Positions 1 through 9,323 are shown, numbered from the stretch's first letter. The stretch is 64,000 nucleotides of DNA from Legionella erythra (GCF_001467615.1 NZ_LNYA01000023.1:298090-362089), one strand, 5' to 3'. The notes: a model not told the origin generated them from the letters alone. Translations and numbers: made by a program.

Positions 1-354
1 AAGCTCCAAATAGTTAGTTACTTTAAAATCATCAAGGACTAGTTTCGGAAGTTTCCTTTTCCTCTCTTTTAATTCAATATGTTTATCTAAAAATTGTTTA
101 ATTTCGTTTTTTAATTTTTCTGGGAAATCATTTCCACTGCTAATTTCGTATTGGCTGGCAAATTGTTGTATTTTATATTTTAAGAAAGACTTATAATTAA
201 GCCAGTAAGCTAATTTTTCTTCGACGTTCAACAAGCTCTTTGAGTCAGGAATTTCGAATGGTAATTTTCCGTTATAACTGGATAACACTAGCCTTGCCAA
301 TTCCATTGACGATAAATGAGGTCTTAACTGTGCTGTTTCAAGTTTAGTTTGCAT
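1..354 (-). CDS. Partial hypothetical protein (N-terminal part)
   Basis: The reverse strand is open from an ATG at 354 to the left edge, giving 118 residues with no stop, so the C terminus lies outside the window. A GGAG six bases before the ATG supports this start. The product begins MQTKLETAQLRPHLSS and is rich in Lys, Leu and Glu, with a predicted amphipathic helical character (KLKNEIKQFLDKHIELKERK). No membrane segment or signal peptide is visible. I do not recognise the family. The DNA is AT-rich, like the broken gene at 2479-3090 and unlike the Lvh genes, which suggests accessory DNA. It reads away from the insertion sequences and appears intact at its 5' end. Confidence 0.6.
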   Translation of the reverse strand, partial: MQTKLETAQLRPHLSSMELARLVLSSYNGKLPFEIPDSKSLLNVEEKLAYWLNYKSFLKYKIQQFASQYEISSGNDFPEKLKNEIKQFLDKHIELKERKRKLPKLVLDDFKVTNYLEL

Positions 355-524
355 TTTTTCTCCAGCGAGCCATGAAATCAAAATTATCAGTATTGATAAT
401 ATATATTCAAATAGAGTTAATTTCAACCAAATGTTGCATCGACATACCTGATATAGGCGCGGATTTTTGGACGAAAAAAAGGTATTTTTAAGAGCTATTC
501 TTCTAAGTATAAGAGGAGAATGGA

Positions 525-818
525 ATGGCCAAAAAGCGAAATTATTACACGGCATCAAAAAAATCAAAAATTGCACTTGCTGCAATTGAAGGCAAACTGA
601 CACAAGCTCAGCTGACCAGCGAGTACGGTGTTCATCCTACACAGATTAAAGCCTGGAAGCAAACAGCGTTACAAGCAATATCCGAAGTGTTTTCCAATGC
701 TCGAGACAAGGATAAAAAAGTACAAGCAGAGCTTGTCGATGCTTTATACGAGGAAATTGGGCGGCTTCAAGCACAATTGTCCTGGTTAAAAAAAAAGTGT
801 CCACCTGAGCTTGGATGA
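525..818 (+). CDS. IS3-family transposase OrfA
   Basis: A 97-residue protein of the usual OrfA size. The first ~50 residues form a helix-turn-helix of the IS3 type (ASKKSKIALAAIEGKLT... YGVHPTQIKAWK) that binds the IS ends; the C-terminal part (VQAELVDALYEEIGRLQAQL) is a short leucine-zipper-like helix. Start: ATG 525 preceded by AGGAG. The end of the gene contains a run of nine A (788-796). The natural family continuation (KKS..LSLDEKR) lies in the +1 frame after this run, whereas a -1 slip meets a stop at 806. Either the A run has changed by one base or the fused product needs an unusual slip. Confidence 0.85.
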   Translation: MAKKRNYYTASKKSKIALAAIEGKLTQAQLTSEYGVHPTQIKAWKQTALQAISEVFSNARDKDKKVQAELVDALYEEIGRLQAQLSWLKKKCPPELG

Positions 819-1279
819 GAAACGCAAATTAATTGATAGTGATGCCGAGATAACAATCCGAGAGCAATGCATCCTACTCGGATTGAACGTTTCCAGTTAC
901 TATTACAAAGCGTCCCCTATATCGGCAGAAGATGAGCAATTAATGGCGCTGCTGGACGAGCATTATCTCCAATACCCATGTGAAGGTAAAATTAAGCGCG
1001 CACAGTGGCTATCTCAAGAAGTTGGTTATCCTGTTGGTAAACGCCGTATCAAGAGACTTATGGAGGTCATGGGGTTAGAAACCGTCTACCCAAAGCCAAA
1101 TACAAGCGTTCCCAATAAAGAGCACACTGTGTACCCCTATCTATTACGAGATATCGATATCACAAAGCCGGATCAAGTATGGGCAGCGGATATCACCTAC
1201 GTCCGAATGAAAGGTGGTCACGTTTACTTGCTCGCCATTATGGATTGGTATAGTCGTTATGTGGTTCAATGGGCCGTCT
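811..1279 (+). pseudogene. IS3-family transposase OrfB, 3'-truncated
   Basis: This is the N-terminal half of an IS3 OrfB integrase (about 156 residues out of the usual ~270). It has the HTH_21-like region (DEHYLQYPCEGKIKRAQWLS, KRRIKRLMEVMGL) and the start of the rve catalytic core with the first Asp (WAADITYV). Sequence identity to the family stops exactly where the second element's terminal repeat starts at 1280; the reading frame then runs five bases into that repeat before a stop. The second catalytic Asp and the Glu are missing, so it cannot be an active transposase. Confidence 0.85.
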
Positions 1280-1319
1280 GGTAATCCCCCCATTTTTAAC
1301 CGATATTAAAAGTAGAGGC

Positions 1320-2120
1320 TTAAGCCGCCAAAGCTAATTTTTGCCTTGGCGGTATACCACCAATAGCCATGTTAGGTCTTTCGTTGTTATAAGACCATAG
1401 CCATTGGGTAGCAAAATCTTGTACTTCAGCGATCGTACTGAATAAATATTGATTTAGCCAATCGTATCTTACTGTCCGATTATATCGCTCAATGTAGGCA
1501 TTCTGCTGCGGGTTTCCTGGCTGGGTAAATAATAGAGTTATACCCCTTTTATTTGCCCAGTCAGCCAGCAAATGACTGACGTACTCCGGCCCATTATCGC
1601 AGCGAATGCTGAAAGGCTTCCCACGCCACTCAATGATTTGATCTAATGCCCTAATCACTCTTTCAGCAGGCAATGAAAAATCAACCTCAATCCCAAGGCC
1701 CTCACGATTAAAATCATCGATCACGTGGAAGAGTCGATAGTTGCGACCATTCTGCAGTTGGTCATGCATGAAATCCATCGACCAACATTGATTGATAGCA
1801 CTGGGCACTGCTAATGCGTCAGGCTTTTCCCTGAACAACCGTTTTTTGGGTTTTATCCGTAAATTCAATTCTAGCTCCCGATAGATGCGATAGACCCTTT
1901 TATGATTCCATTTGAAGTGCTTCACATTCCGAAGATACAAATAGCATAAGCCAAAGCCCCAGTTACGTTGTGCGCCAGTCAGGCGCAACAACCAATCGGC
2001 AATTTCTTCGTTTTCGTCACTTAACCTTGGCTCGCAGCGATAACATGTTTCGCTGATGCTAAATATTAAGCATGCCACGCGAATGGTAATCTTCTTTTCT
2101 TCCACCGTCTTTTGCGCCAA
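1320..2120 (-). CDS. IS3-family transposase OrfB (DDE integrase)
   Basis: A 266-residue catalytic subunit. The order is a short N-terminal helical part, an HTH_21-like region ([13 protein letters not shown]... [13 protein letters not shown]), then the rve core with the first Asp in CWSMDFM, the second in RCDNGPE and the Glu in YIERYNR. The family is close to the IS407/IS51 group. The first codon of the open frame used alone is a TTG, but the protein is probably made as an OrfAB fusion: a -1 slip on the A7G run (T7 at 2148-2154 on the plus strand) joins orfA to [12 protein letters not shown], which leads directly into this frame. Confidence 0.9.
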   Translation of the reverse strand: MAQKTVEEKKITIRVACLIFSISETCYRCEPRLSDENEEIADWLLRLTGAQRNWGFGLCYLYLRNVKHFKWNHKRVYRIYRELELNLRIKPKKRLFREKPDALAVPSAINQCWSMDFMHDQLQNGRNYRLFHVIDDFNREGLGIEVDFSLPAERVIRALDQIIEWRGKPFSIRCDNGPEYVSHLLADWANKRGITLLFTQPGNPQQNAYIERYNRTVRYDWLNQYLFSTIAEVQDFATQWLWSYNNERPNMAIGGIPPRQKLALAA

Positions 2121-2140
2121 TTCCCTGCGGCGCGACGGTG

Positions 2141-2407
2141 TTACAACTTTTTTTCGAGAACCTCTTTCAATATTTCAGCTTTCAAACGTTCCTCAGCATA
2201 CATCTTCTTAAGACGAGTATTTTCTGCTTCCAGTTCTTTAAGCCTGGACATCATGGAAACGTCTAAACCACCATATTGCGCCCGCCATTTATAAAAGGTC
2301 GCAGAGCTAATCCCATGCTCTCGGCATAGTTCAGGAACTGACAGGCCAATTTCATTTTGCTTTAGGATGGCTATGATTTGAGTATCACTAAATTTTGATC
2401 TTTTCAT
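2141..2407 (-). CDS. IS3-family transposase OrfA
   Basis: An 88-residue OrfA ([19 protein letters not shown]...). It has an HTH of the IS407-group type ([20 protein letters not shown]) followed by a leucine-zipper helix ([20 protein letters not shown]). The start at 2407 is chosen over an upstream in-frame ATG because AGGAG lies seven bases before it. It ends in EKKL just after the A7G slippery run used for the -1 frameshift into orfB. Confidence 0.88.
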   Translation of the reverse strand: MKRSKFSDTQIIAILKQNEIGLSVPELCREHGISSATFYKWRAQYGGLDVSMMSRLKELEAENTRLKKMYAEERLKAEILKEVLEKKL

Positions 2408-2478
2408 GCAGAATCTCCTGCGCATAGGTTACGAGAAAATTCTACTTTTCACATCAGTCATTTTTTGGGGGGATTACC

Positions 2479-3090
2479 GGGCTTCAAAAGGAACTGAGAG
2501 ATCTTGCTCTGCTACTTGATCGATCCCAACTTTATATAAGTGTTAAAGAGCTAGCCCATCTTCCCGCTGCTCTATATGATGATGAATTATCTGAATTTCT
2601 ATTTGGCTATCTTGATAAATTGGAAAAAGATAAAATAGATAGCGACAACATGAATTATCTAATTACTAGATTTATTGATTTGGGAGAATATATAAAAAGA
2701 TCAAATGAGGGATTTAAAATAACTAACCTTCTTTTTGATTATGTTAAAACGCATGGAAATACATTAAAAGCAGAGCATATTACAAAATTAGTATTAAGAG
2801 GGGATAGTTTTTCTCTAACAGGAATTAATATACTTGGATGCCTTTATGACAACTATTCTGAACATGTTTTAACATTAAAATTAATTGAAAAATTTAAATT
2901 CAGTCCAAGTTTACATTATTACTGCTCCATAAGAGAGCGATACATCGATCAACCTAGCCCCTCTTGGATGTCACCGGATAATGACTTAATAGTTGGTAAT
3001 TTGACTCTTGATCTAAAATCAAGCGATTATTTAAGTAAGTGGGCAAATCGTGGAGACTCCGCATTTTTAAGTTACCTCAAAGAAGTGTGA
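2479..3090 (+). pseudogene. C-terminal remnant of a gene cut by the IS
   Basis: The frame stays open from the IS right end (2478) without a start codon of its own: GLQKELRDLALLLDRSQLYI... through MEKDKIDSDNMNYL to SYLKEV. That is 203 residues plus stop. A short protein beginning at the ATG at 2620 (156 residues) is possible, but nothing resembling a ribosome site precedes it. The coding sequence is very AT-rich and helical in character. I do not recognise the family. The matching 5' half is not present in the window, so it was lost when the IS arrived. Confidence 0.6.
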
Positions 3091-3114
3091 GAGTAATTGA
3101 TCCATTGACTTACT

Positions 3115-3897
3115 TCAAAAATTACTTACTGCCCTAACCTTCCCCAAGGTACTCGCCTTCTTACCCGAAACCACCTCCCCACTCGAAAAATTCACCAACC
3201 AAGCTTTGGAAACCCCCGCCTCGGTCGAGCTCCAGTAAAACTCCGGTGCAAAGCTCGATAGGTTATTGCTTTGCAGGTTCTGATACAGTAGTTGCAGTTC
3301 GTAGGCTGAGGGCAGGTACCAGTCGCCGTAACAGACGGCATCCGGCGCCACCGGGGTTTTGCAGGGTGTGACGCCATCGCCTAACACCATGAAATTCGCT
3401 GCCACCAGGGCTGCAAAGGTTCCCTGCTGATTGTCAGCGGTCTGCTGAGAAATAATTAAGCGGGTATTGGTTTCACCGGCACCAATGCCATCCCCCTGGG
3501 CGTTGGTGATTTTGTTGCCGGAATCGCCATTTCGCCATGAAATGCCTTTGTCCAGGGCATCGCGTTTGCTGGCGATAAGGCCATGCTGGCCGGATTCATC
3601 CACGTAAAAGACGATGCCGCCGCGGTATTCTTCACCGATAAAATGACGTGCAACCTTGGCTTGAATGACGCTGCCGTTGATTTCAATGCCATCGCCGGCG
3701 CTGTAGTGGATGGGTTTGGGTAAGGCATCCACTTTCGCCTGCAGGCTGGTTAAATCAGCACGGAGACTCTGGGTGAGTTGCCGCAGTTCGCTGGTGAAAT
3801 TGTACAGCACCTGAATGTTGTACCAGATGTTGTCGCTGTCATTGGCAAAGGTAGCCGCGCTAAACAACAGGGGAATGAGTGCGAATAATTTTTTCAT
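3115..3897 (-). CDS. lvrE: Exported DUF1566 (Lcl-like) protein of the Lvh region
   Basis: A 260-residue protein with a clear signal peptide (MKKLFALIPLLFSAATFA, cleavage about residue 19). Next comes a short helical stretch that may oligomerise (YNFTSELRQLTQSLRADLTS), then a DUF1566 domain from about residue 85 to the end (GGIVFYVDESGQHGLIAS, YGDWYLPSAYELQLLYQN, YWSSTEAG..KAWLVNF). It lies 14 bases downstream of lvhD4, probably in the same operon. The symbol lvrE is given because lvrE follows lvhD4 in the L. pneumophila Lvh cluster; I infer it from position and type, not alignment. The role is unknown; periplasmic or surface location is likely. Confidence 0.75.
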   Translation of the reverse strand: MKKLFALIPLLFSAATFANDSDNIWYNIQVLYNFTSELRQLTQSLRADLTSLQAKVDALPKPIHYSAGDGIEINGSVIQAKVARHFIGEEYRGGIVFYVDESGQHGLIASKRDALDKGISWRNGDSGNKITNAQGDGIGAGETNTRLIISQQTADNQQGTFAALVAANFMVLGDGVTPCKTPVAPDAVCYGDWYLPSAYELQLLYQNLQSNNLSSFAPEFYWSSTEAGVSKAWLVNFSSGEVVSGKKASTLGKVRAVSNF

Positions 3898-3911
3898 GAA
3901 TTACGTCCTTC

Positions 3912-5771
3912 TTAGTCTAATGAATCAATGGGTGTGTAGCGAATAAAGGGGTTTAATTGAATCACCTGCTTAGGCACAATCGGGGCTGCCTGAACTCGAT
4001 TTTTCATGTCCGGGTTTTCATACCAGACGGCCTGCCGTGCCTTGATGGGGGAAGAGCCTGAGCGCAGGATTAAATTGACGTGCGCCGGCATTTTCATCAG
4101 CTCATCGGGCCGCATTAGAGGAATGGCCTGATAGCTCACCGTTTTACTGTCGCTGACGCCGTGGTGCTGGTCTGAAACGGAGCGCGACATCACCCGTTTG
4201 GTGCGGGTGCCCAGCATTTTGCTGATGAATTCCGCATCCTGAATGTCTTCGGTGGCAAAGGCGATTTTGGTTTTGATGTTGGTAAAGGCGCGCGCCTCGT
4301 CATGGCTGTATTTCTCAAAGGTCTGGGCGATGTATTGAAACATCAGCACGCAGCGCACCCGATATTCACGCAAGAGTTTTAAAGAGCGGCGCAAGCGTTC
4401 AATGCGGCCCAGCGATGAAAACTCATCAATCAGACACAACAAGGGATAAGGCTCGTCTTTGGGATTGGGGATTTCGCGAATCATCGCCGAAATCAATTGC
4501 TGCCAGAACAAGGTAAGCAGTGGCGCTAACCGCTCCATGTCATCATCGCTAAAACCCACGTAAATCGTCATTTTTTTACGGCGTAAATCGCGAAAATCAA
4601 AATCACTGCCGCTGGTAGCGGCATCAATGCGGGGGTCGTCAAACAATTCAAAATAGCCGGAAAAACTTTCTAAAATCGAACTGCGTGTTTTCTCATGGTT
4701 GTTGATGTAGGAATAGCCATTGCGGTAGAACTCAGGATCAAAATGGTCGGTGGTGTCGAGTTGCTCCTGCAGCCAGGCATCAAAATTCTGCTGTTTTACC
4801 AGCCGATTAATTTCCCCTAATGTCAGCGGTCGCTCATTAGCATCCAGGAGATAAAGCACTAAGGCTTTAAAGAGCTTGCGGCTGGCTTGTGTCCAGATGG
4901 GATCTTTGCTGTTATCCGGCATTAAAATATGAGCAATGCGTTGAATGTTGGTCATGCGCTCGGTTTTGTCGTTAGCAATCAACGATAAGGGATTAAAGCG
5001 ATGGGTGCGTCCTTCGGGATGGGCTGGTGCAAAGCAATAACAGGTATGCCCTAACACGTTTTGACGAAAACCGGCGGTGGTTTCATAGAGGGTTAATTTC
5101 ACATCATTGCAGACGATGGAATGAGGGTAATGCAGCAAGTTGGGAATGGCGATGCTTCGCGTCTTGCCGCTACCGGAGGGGGCAAAGACTAACACGTGTT
5201 CAAAGCCGTTGGCATAGAGCGGCGCATCCCATTTTTTACCGATGAGGATACTTTCGTCTTCCGCTTTAAAAAACCCATCCTTTTTCATTTCAAAGCCATT
5301 GGCAAAATGAGCCTGCCCCAGCGCTTTACTGGCCGGTCGTAAGCGCTCAAATAAAATGACGCCAATGACCAGTGAAAAAAGAGCAACGGAGGCGGCCATG
5401 CACCATTGAAAGTGTATTAAGGCGACCTCATCACGTTGCAGCAAAACCCAAAGGTCGGTGTAAGGCACCCCGTCATAGCCCATAAACAAGGCCACCCCGC
5501 CCAAGGCCATCACCACTGCAACACTAAATGAAGCCGCTGCCAGCAGGCTGACGTAACGACAAAACCCGTTTTGATTAAGCCCTACAAGAATCAACAGCGG
5601 CAAAACCACCAGTGCGGCCGCAATCGCTAACTCCATGGCAAAGCCATGCTGCCACAAGGTCAGCACGGTAAGCGGCGTTGGCCACTGCGGCAAACCAATG
5701 AAGCGCAGGGCAACAAGCCCCATCAGTTCCAGCGTTATTACCATCAACAACGGCCATTTAAGAATTTTCAC
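3912..5771 (-). CDS. lvhD4: VirD4-type coupling ATPase LvhD4
   Basis: A 619-residue type IV coupling protein that recruits substrates to the T4SS channel. The N-terminal 145 residues contain about four hydrophobic segments, more than the two usual for VirD4. The Walker A motif is at about 196-204 (APSGSGKTRS) and Walker B is LLCLIDEFSSLG; the motif RVRCVLMFQYIAQ follows. The C terminus contains the TraG/VirD4 region (LMRPDELMKMPAHVNLILRSG). Its ATG overlaps the lvhB11 stop by four bases, so the two are translationally coupled. Confidence 0.95.
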   Translation of the reverse strand: MKILKWPLLMVITLELMGLVALRFIGLPQWPTPLTVLTLWQHGFAMELAIAAALVVLPLLILVGLNQNGFCRYVSLLAAASFSVAVVMALGGVALFMGYDGVPYTDLWVLLQRDEVALIHFQWCMAASVALFSLVIGVILFERLRPASKALGQAHFANGFEMKKDGFFKAEDESILIGKKWDAPLYANGFEHVLVFAPSGSGKTRSIAIPNLLHYPHSIVCNDVKLTLYETTAGFRQNVLGHTCYCFAPAHPEGRTHRFNPLSLIANDKTERMTNIQRIAHILMPDNSKDPIWTQASRKLFKALVLYLLDANERPLTLGEINRLVKQQNFDAWLQEQLDTTDHFDPEFYRNGYSYINNHEKTRSSILESFSGYFELFDDPRIDAATSGSDFDFRDLRRKKMTIYVGFSDDDMERLAPLLTLFWQQLISAMIREIPNPKDEPYPLLCLIDEFSSLGRIERLRRSLKLLREYRVRCVLMFQYIAQTFEKYSHDEARAFTNIKTKIAFATEDIQDAEFISKMLGTRTKRVMSRSVSDQHHGVSDSKTVSYQAIPLMRPDELMKMPAHVNLILRSGSSPIKARQAVWYENPDMKNRVQAAPIVPKQVIQLNPFIRYTPIDSLD

Positions 5772-6784
5772 AGCGTCACTCCGGTTTGGGCTGCCTCTTT
5801 AAAATAAACCCAGGTCGCCATGCGTCCTTCTGGCAGGCGCTTCACCTGCACGATGATGTCAATGACTTCGTGGAGCTCGCGCAGAATGTCCTCATCGCGC
5901 ATGGAGGGCACGTTATTCAGCTTGTAAAGCTGGGTCATGCGCATGAAGGCCACGCGTGGGTTGCTGGCATGAATGCTGGTAATGGAGCCGGCATGCCCCG
6001 TGGCACAGGCGCTGACAAAATCAAGCACTTCGCGCCCGCGAATTTCGCCCATGATGAGGCGGTCGGGACGTAGGCGCAGCGAACATTGCACTAACTCCTG
6101 CATGGTCACGCCCTTCTCACTGTCGCGGCGCTTTGGAGCCAGGAGATTGACTTGATTGCGATGCGGGGTTATCACCTCGTAAGTGTCTTCCAGGGTAATC
6201 AAGCGCTCATGAGCGGGAATGTGATTGCAGCAGGCGTTTAAAAAGGTGGTTTTACCCGAGGAGGTTTCACCGGCAATGACGATGTTTTTTTTAAATTGTA
6301 CCGCTTGCGCAATAAATTCATCCCACTGCTGCTCATGGTACAAAGCCAATAAAATTTTATCGTCAGCCGTCTGCAGCGTCTCCCTACCGCAATCTAAGTA
6401 AAACGGCTTCACCTGCTGATAAAAGCCGCTTTTGGCGTAATCACCTAACGTCCGCACGACTATGGCTTGGCGGCGAATGGACAAGGTGTAATGCTTGGCG
6501 GCTGGTGGAATCACCAACTGCACGCGCGAGCCATCCTGTAAATTACCGGACAACATGGGCGAAGCTTCATTTAAACCCTGCTGGTTTTCATTGGCGAGCA
6601 GGGTAAACAAATGCTTAAGATGACGGGCAGTCAACACAGGTAGCTGATGGTAGGTCATCTCACCCCGTTGCTCAATAAACACTTCCCCGGGGCGGTTAAT
6701 AAGAATCTCCGATACCGCTGGATTATCAAGCCAGGGTTTTAACGGGGCCAATAACCCCTCAGAGCCGGGTGCAAACTGACTCAT
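5768..6784 (-). CDS. lvhB11: VirB11-type secretion ATPase LvhB11
   Basis: A 338-residue hexameric inner-membrane-associated ATPase of the T4SS. The N-terminal domain runs to about residue 150. The RecA-like domain has Walker A at 172-179 (GETSSGKT), an Asp box (RLITLEDTYEV), Walker B (LRPDRLIMGEIRGREV) and a His box (GHAGSITSIHAS). All catalytic elements are intact. It overlaps lvhB10 upstream (6781-6784) and lvhD4 downstream by four bases each. Confidence 0.96.
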   Translation of the reverse strand: MSQFAPGSEGLLAPLKPWLDNPAVSEILINRPGEVFIEQRGEMTYHQLPVLTARHLKHLFTLLANENQQGLNEASPMLSGNLQDGSRVQLVIPPAAKHYTLSIRRQAIVVRTLGDYAKSGFYQQVKPFYLDCGRETLQTADDKILLALYHEQQWDEFIAQAVQFKKNIVIAGETSSGKTTFLNACCNHIPAHERLITLEDTYEVITPHRNQVNLLAPKRRDSEKGVTMQELVQCSLRLRPDRLIMGEIRGREVLDFVSACATGHAGSITSIHASNPRVAFMRMTQLYKLNNVPSMRDEDILRELHEVIDIIVQVKRLPEGRMATWVYFKEAAQTGVTL

Positions 6785-7845
6785 GCACTGGCTCCGACTG
6801 CATAGAAATCCAAATCATGGGCGACAAACACGTGAATTTGAGCACCCTGATTAATCGCCAGTGTTGGGCGAATGGCCATGTTGTTTTGCAGGGTCTGACC
6901 GGAGGTCTGTTGCAGGCTGCCGGCTAAAGCGGTGCGGTATTGCGATTGCGAATTGTACTGGTCTTGACCGCTCACGCCACTGGTGGCGGTATAAGCGCCT
7001 AGAATGGAGAGCAAGGCGCTGGCGCCAAAACGCTCAAAGAAATGGCGGTTGATGTAATCAGCGCCTTGTCCTGAGCGGCCAATGCTGTCCGTACCCGGGC
7101 TGTTTAAGGTGATAATGACGCCATTGGCTAACTGCACACGATTCCACACCACGAGAATGCGGCTTTGCCCATCGGCGACACGGGCATTAAATTGCCCGAC
7201 TAAGGTCGAGCCGCGCGGAATTAAACGATTCTCACCTTCGAGTGAATAGACATCGCGGGTGGTAATGGCACGCACCATGCCGGGTAATTCGGAATGGATG
7301 GCGGTTTCTAAAGTCGCCGGAATCATTTCACCGGCCGGTACGGTAAAGCGCGGGTGCGGCAGCTTTTTCGCCATGGCGGTGGTGATGTCGTTTTGCTGAT
7401 TAACAAACTGCACATCCTGACTGTTGCCGGTTAATACTCCGCTATTGCCCAATTGAACCTTACTGGCGGCATGCGTTGGCGTTTCATCCTCATTAAAAAA
7501 GGTGGTGGGCGCATTCATGCGGGCGATGGTGTCTTTGCTTAATGGCGTGCGATGGCGTAAAACCGGAGGCTTCACAGGCTCTGCCTCCGTTTTTTGTTGC
7601 AGGGAGGTTTTCATGCGCTCCAGTAGGGCGAGATTTTGTGAGAGGGTTAATTCCTTTTGACTGTGAGGCGTCACTTCTGCCTCTTGTAACTCGGTCTTGG
7701 CATGGGGCGTGAACACCATCACCAGCACAATGAAAACAATGCCGGCGAGCAGGTAGGCATTGCTGCGGGTAAAATACCTTTTTTTGTGTTTCTTAGGCGT
7801 AACCTGCGATACGTCAGCAACCTTATTGTCTTGATTATCCGTCAT
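6781..7845 (-). CDS. lvhB10: VirB10-type envelope-spanning channel protein LvhB10
   Basis: A 354-residue protein bridging inner and outer membranes. It has a short cytoplasmic tail, one transmembrane helix at about 29-45 (AYLLAGIVFIVLVMVFT), a variable periplasmic linker, and a C-terminal VirB10/TrbI barrel from about residue 165 (VPAGEMIPATLETAIHSELPG, RLIPRGSTLVGQF, NSPGTDSIGRSG). The region FGASALLSILGAYTAT fits the outer-membrane antenna helix. The stop overlaps the lvhB11 start. Confidence 0.95.
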   Translation of the reverse strand: MTDNQDNKVADVSQVTPKKHKKRYFTRSNAYLLAGIVFIVLVMVFTPHAKTELQEAEVTPHSQKELTLSQNLALLERMKTSLQQKTEAEPVKPPVLRHRTPLSKDTIARMNAPTTFFNEDETPTHAASKVQLGNSGVLTGNSQDVQFVNQQNDITTAMAKKLPHPRFTVPAGEMIPATLETAIHSELPGMVRAITTRDVYSLEGENRLIPRGSTLVGQFNARVADGQSRILVVWNRVQLANGVIITLNSPGTDSIGRSGQGADYINRHFFERFGASALLSILGAYTATSGVSGQDQYNSQSQYRTALAGSLQQTSGQTLQNNMAIRPTLAINQGAQIHVFVAHDLDFYAVGASA

Positions 7846-7848
7846 GTT

Positions 7849-8613
7849 TTATCTCCGACCTTGTTTGATTTTGGCAATTTCCAGTGTGTTAAAGACTGAG
7901 GCCACCAGCCCACCATTACGCAGGGTAAATTGCGGCGCTAAACGCTGCACCACCAGTACATTGCCCTGACGGCGCGTGTTGACAATGGACTCGCGACCGT
8001 CACGACCTTCGACTGCAAAAATGGCCGGCACCGGCTGATTGGCGCGTAGTTCAAAATAGGTAAAGTGGCCATCGTCATAGACGTGTTGGGGTGTAACCTG
8101 CGCGTTGCCGCTAAAACGGTAATTCCAGTTGTACACTTTCTTAGGCGCGGCTTTGACGGCGCGGATTTTGGCCTTCGCCTGTTGCAGGGCCTTGCGTTTC
8201 GCCTCTTCTTCCTCGGGATAGGTAAACACCACAGCGTAAGTTTTTTGCTGGGCAGGTGCGTCTAATTGAGTAGCACTCACCACCTGAAAATAATACGTGC
8301 GCTTCGTGGTAATCACCGTTAAGTTGGTGTTGCTGTTCAACGCCGTGGGCTTGATAAACAGGGTGTTACCCAACTGGCGGTGATGAGTCACCATCCAGCC
8401 CGCCGTGTCACCGCCTTCAATGTCGAGAATCACTTCTTTGGGGTTGAATAAAATTTGCGTGGCGGTGAAAGGCGCGGCCTCCACTTTCACCACGTTGTGC
8501 TCGTGAAAGGGCACGTGCTTCACCCGTGCATCACTGGCGAAACTGGCCGGAATTTGTTGGGCTTTGGCCATGCAGGCCGTCAGCATCAATAAGGCAATCA
8601 AGGGGTATTTCAT
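7849..8613 (-). CDS. lvhB9: VirB9-type outer-membrane core protein LvhB9
   Basis: A 254-residue periplasmic/outer-membrane core subunit. The signal peptide is MKYPLIALLMLTACMAKAQ. The N-terminal VirB9/CagX region (ILFNPKEVILDIEGGDTAGW, LFIKPTALNSNTNLTVITTK) and the C-terminal region (YFELRANQPVPAIFAVEGRDG) are both present. Cys14 lies inside the signal peptide but a lipobox is not convincing. The gap to lvhB10 is three bases and the start overlaps the lvhB8 stop. Confidence 0.95.
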   Translation of the reverse strand: MKYPLIALLMLTACMAKAQQIPASFASDARVKHVPFHEHNVVKVEAAPFTATQILFNPKEVILDIEGGDTAGWMVTHHRQLGNTLFIKPTALNSNTNLTVITTKRTYYFQVVSATQLDAPAQQKTYAVVFTYPEEEEAKRKALQQAKAKIRAVKAAPKKVYNWNYRFSGNAQVTPQHVYDDGHFTYFELRANQPVPAIFAVEGRDGRESIVNTRRQGNVLVVQRLAPQFTLRNGGLVASVFNTLEIAKIKQGRR

Positions 8614-9323
8614 GCGTGCTTCTCCGTGACTTGAATTTGTTTGCTGTAACGAATGACTTCAAAACCATCCCAGTTTTTCCAGCGCACCTCAGGGTTGGTT
8701 GAGGGCTTGACGTAACGCCAGGCAATAAGGGCGTTGTAATGGCTTTGTTCGGCATGGCCGCTGAGCTTGTCCGTGTCGGTAACGGTAAAGGCGACTTCGG
8801 CGACATTGTGGTGGTCTTGATGCAGGTCGTCTTTACTGGCAAGCAGGTTATCGAGAAAATGAATACTCACAATGCGCACGTTACGCGAAGCCTGCATGCC
8901 CAATCGATTAATGGGCGCCTCCTTATTGGCTTTGGCCTGCTCGTTTAAGTACTCTTTATTCACTGTGGCATTGGAGAGCACGCTCACTAAATCAAACTGG
9001 CTGCGATAGGCGCTGACATCAAAGCTTTCACGGTTGGTGATGTAGCGTACCAAATCGCTTTCGACCTGGGCGCGGTCTATTGGCGCCTGGCTTTGCGTTA
9101 AGGGTTCAACGGTGGTTAAGCCGTTGTCGTAATGGTGCACCATCAATGGAATTAAGGTCTGGCAATTGGCCAAGACCATCACCGTGATGATGGAGAGCAG
9201 GTTAAGCCCCATGCTGCTTAGGAAGGCCACCTGATAGCGGCGGCGTGAGACGTCAATGCGGGCAAAATTGTCATCGGCCCAGCGTTTGGCGTCTTTAAAA
9301 TAGGATGGATAGTGGTTCTTCAT
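8610..9323 (-). CDS. lvhB8: VirB8-type assembly factor LvhB8
   Basis: A 237-residue bitopic inner-membrane protein. A cytoplasmic N-terminal stretch of about 33 residues precedes one transmembrane segment (FLSSMGLNLLSIITVMVLA), then the periplasmic NTF2-like VirB8 domain (RYITNRESFDVSAYRSQFDLV, HVEVAFTVTD-like region near HHNVAEVAFTV). It nucleates assembly of the channel through VirB9 and VirB10. The start overlaps the lvhB6 stop by four bases. Confidence 0.93.
   Translation of the reverse strand: MKNHYPSYFKDAKRWADDNFARIDVSRRRYQVAFLSSMGLNLLSIITVMVLANCQTLIPLMVHHYDNGLTTVEPLTQSQAPIDRAQVESDLVRYITNRESFDVSAYRSQFDLVSVLSNATVNKEYLNEQAKANKEAPINRLGMQASRNVRIVSIHFLDNLLASKDDLHQDHHNVAEVAFTVTDTDKLSGHAEQSHYNALIAWRYVKPSTNPEVRWKNWDGFEVIRYSKQIQVTEKHA

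Larger units (their letters stand above)
436..1279 (+). mobile_element. Truncated IS3-family insertion sequence (first element)
   Basis: This element carries an IS3-type orfA and the first half of orfB. Its right part, including the second and third catalytic acidic residues and the right inverted repeat, is absent because the second element begins at 1280. The left boundary is approximate: the non-coding stretch 436-524 before orfA looks like the IS leader, but without the right end I cannot match inverted repeats. The remainder of this IS does not reappear on the far side of the second element, so the nested insertion was accompanied by a deletion. Confidence 0.65.
1280..2478 (-). mobile_element. 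IS3-family insertion sequence (second, apparently intact)
   Basis: A 1.2-kb element bounded by inverted repeats: GGTAATCCCCCCA at 1280-1292 and its reverse complement ending at 2478 (TGGGGGGATTACC). It carries orfA and orfB on the minus strand in the typical overlapping-frame arrangement. All three DDE residues are present, so it is probably active or recently active. The bases just outside the ends (TCT on the left, GGG on the right) do not form a target duplication. That fits insertion followed by an adjacent deletion, since the left neighbour is half an IS and the right neighbour is the tail of an unrelated gene. Confidence 0.85.

Noticed and set aside
3456-3728. Second minus-strand frame inside lvrE
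   Set aside because: Pro/Ala-rich frame-shifted reading of the DUF1566 gene.
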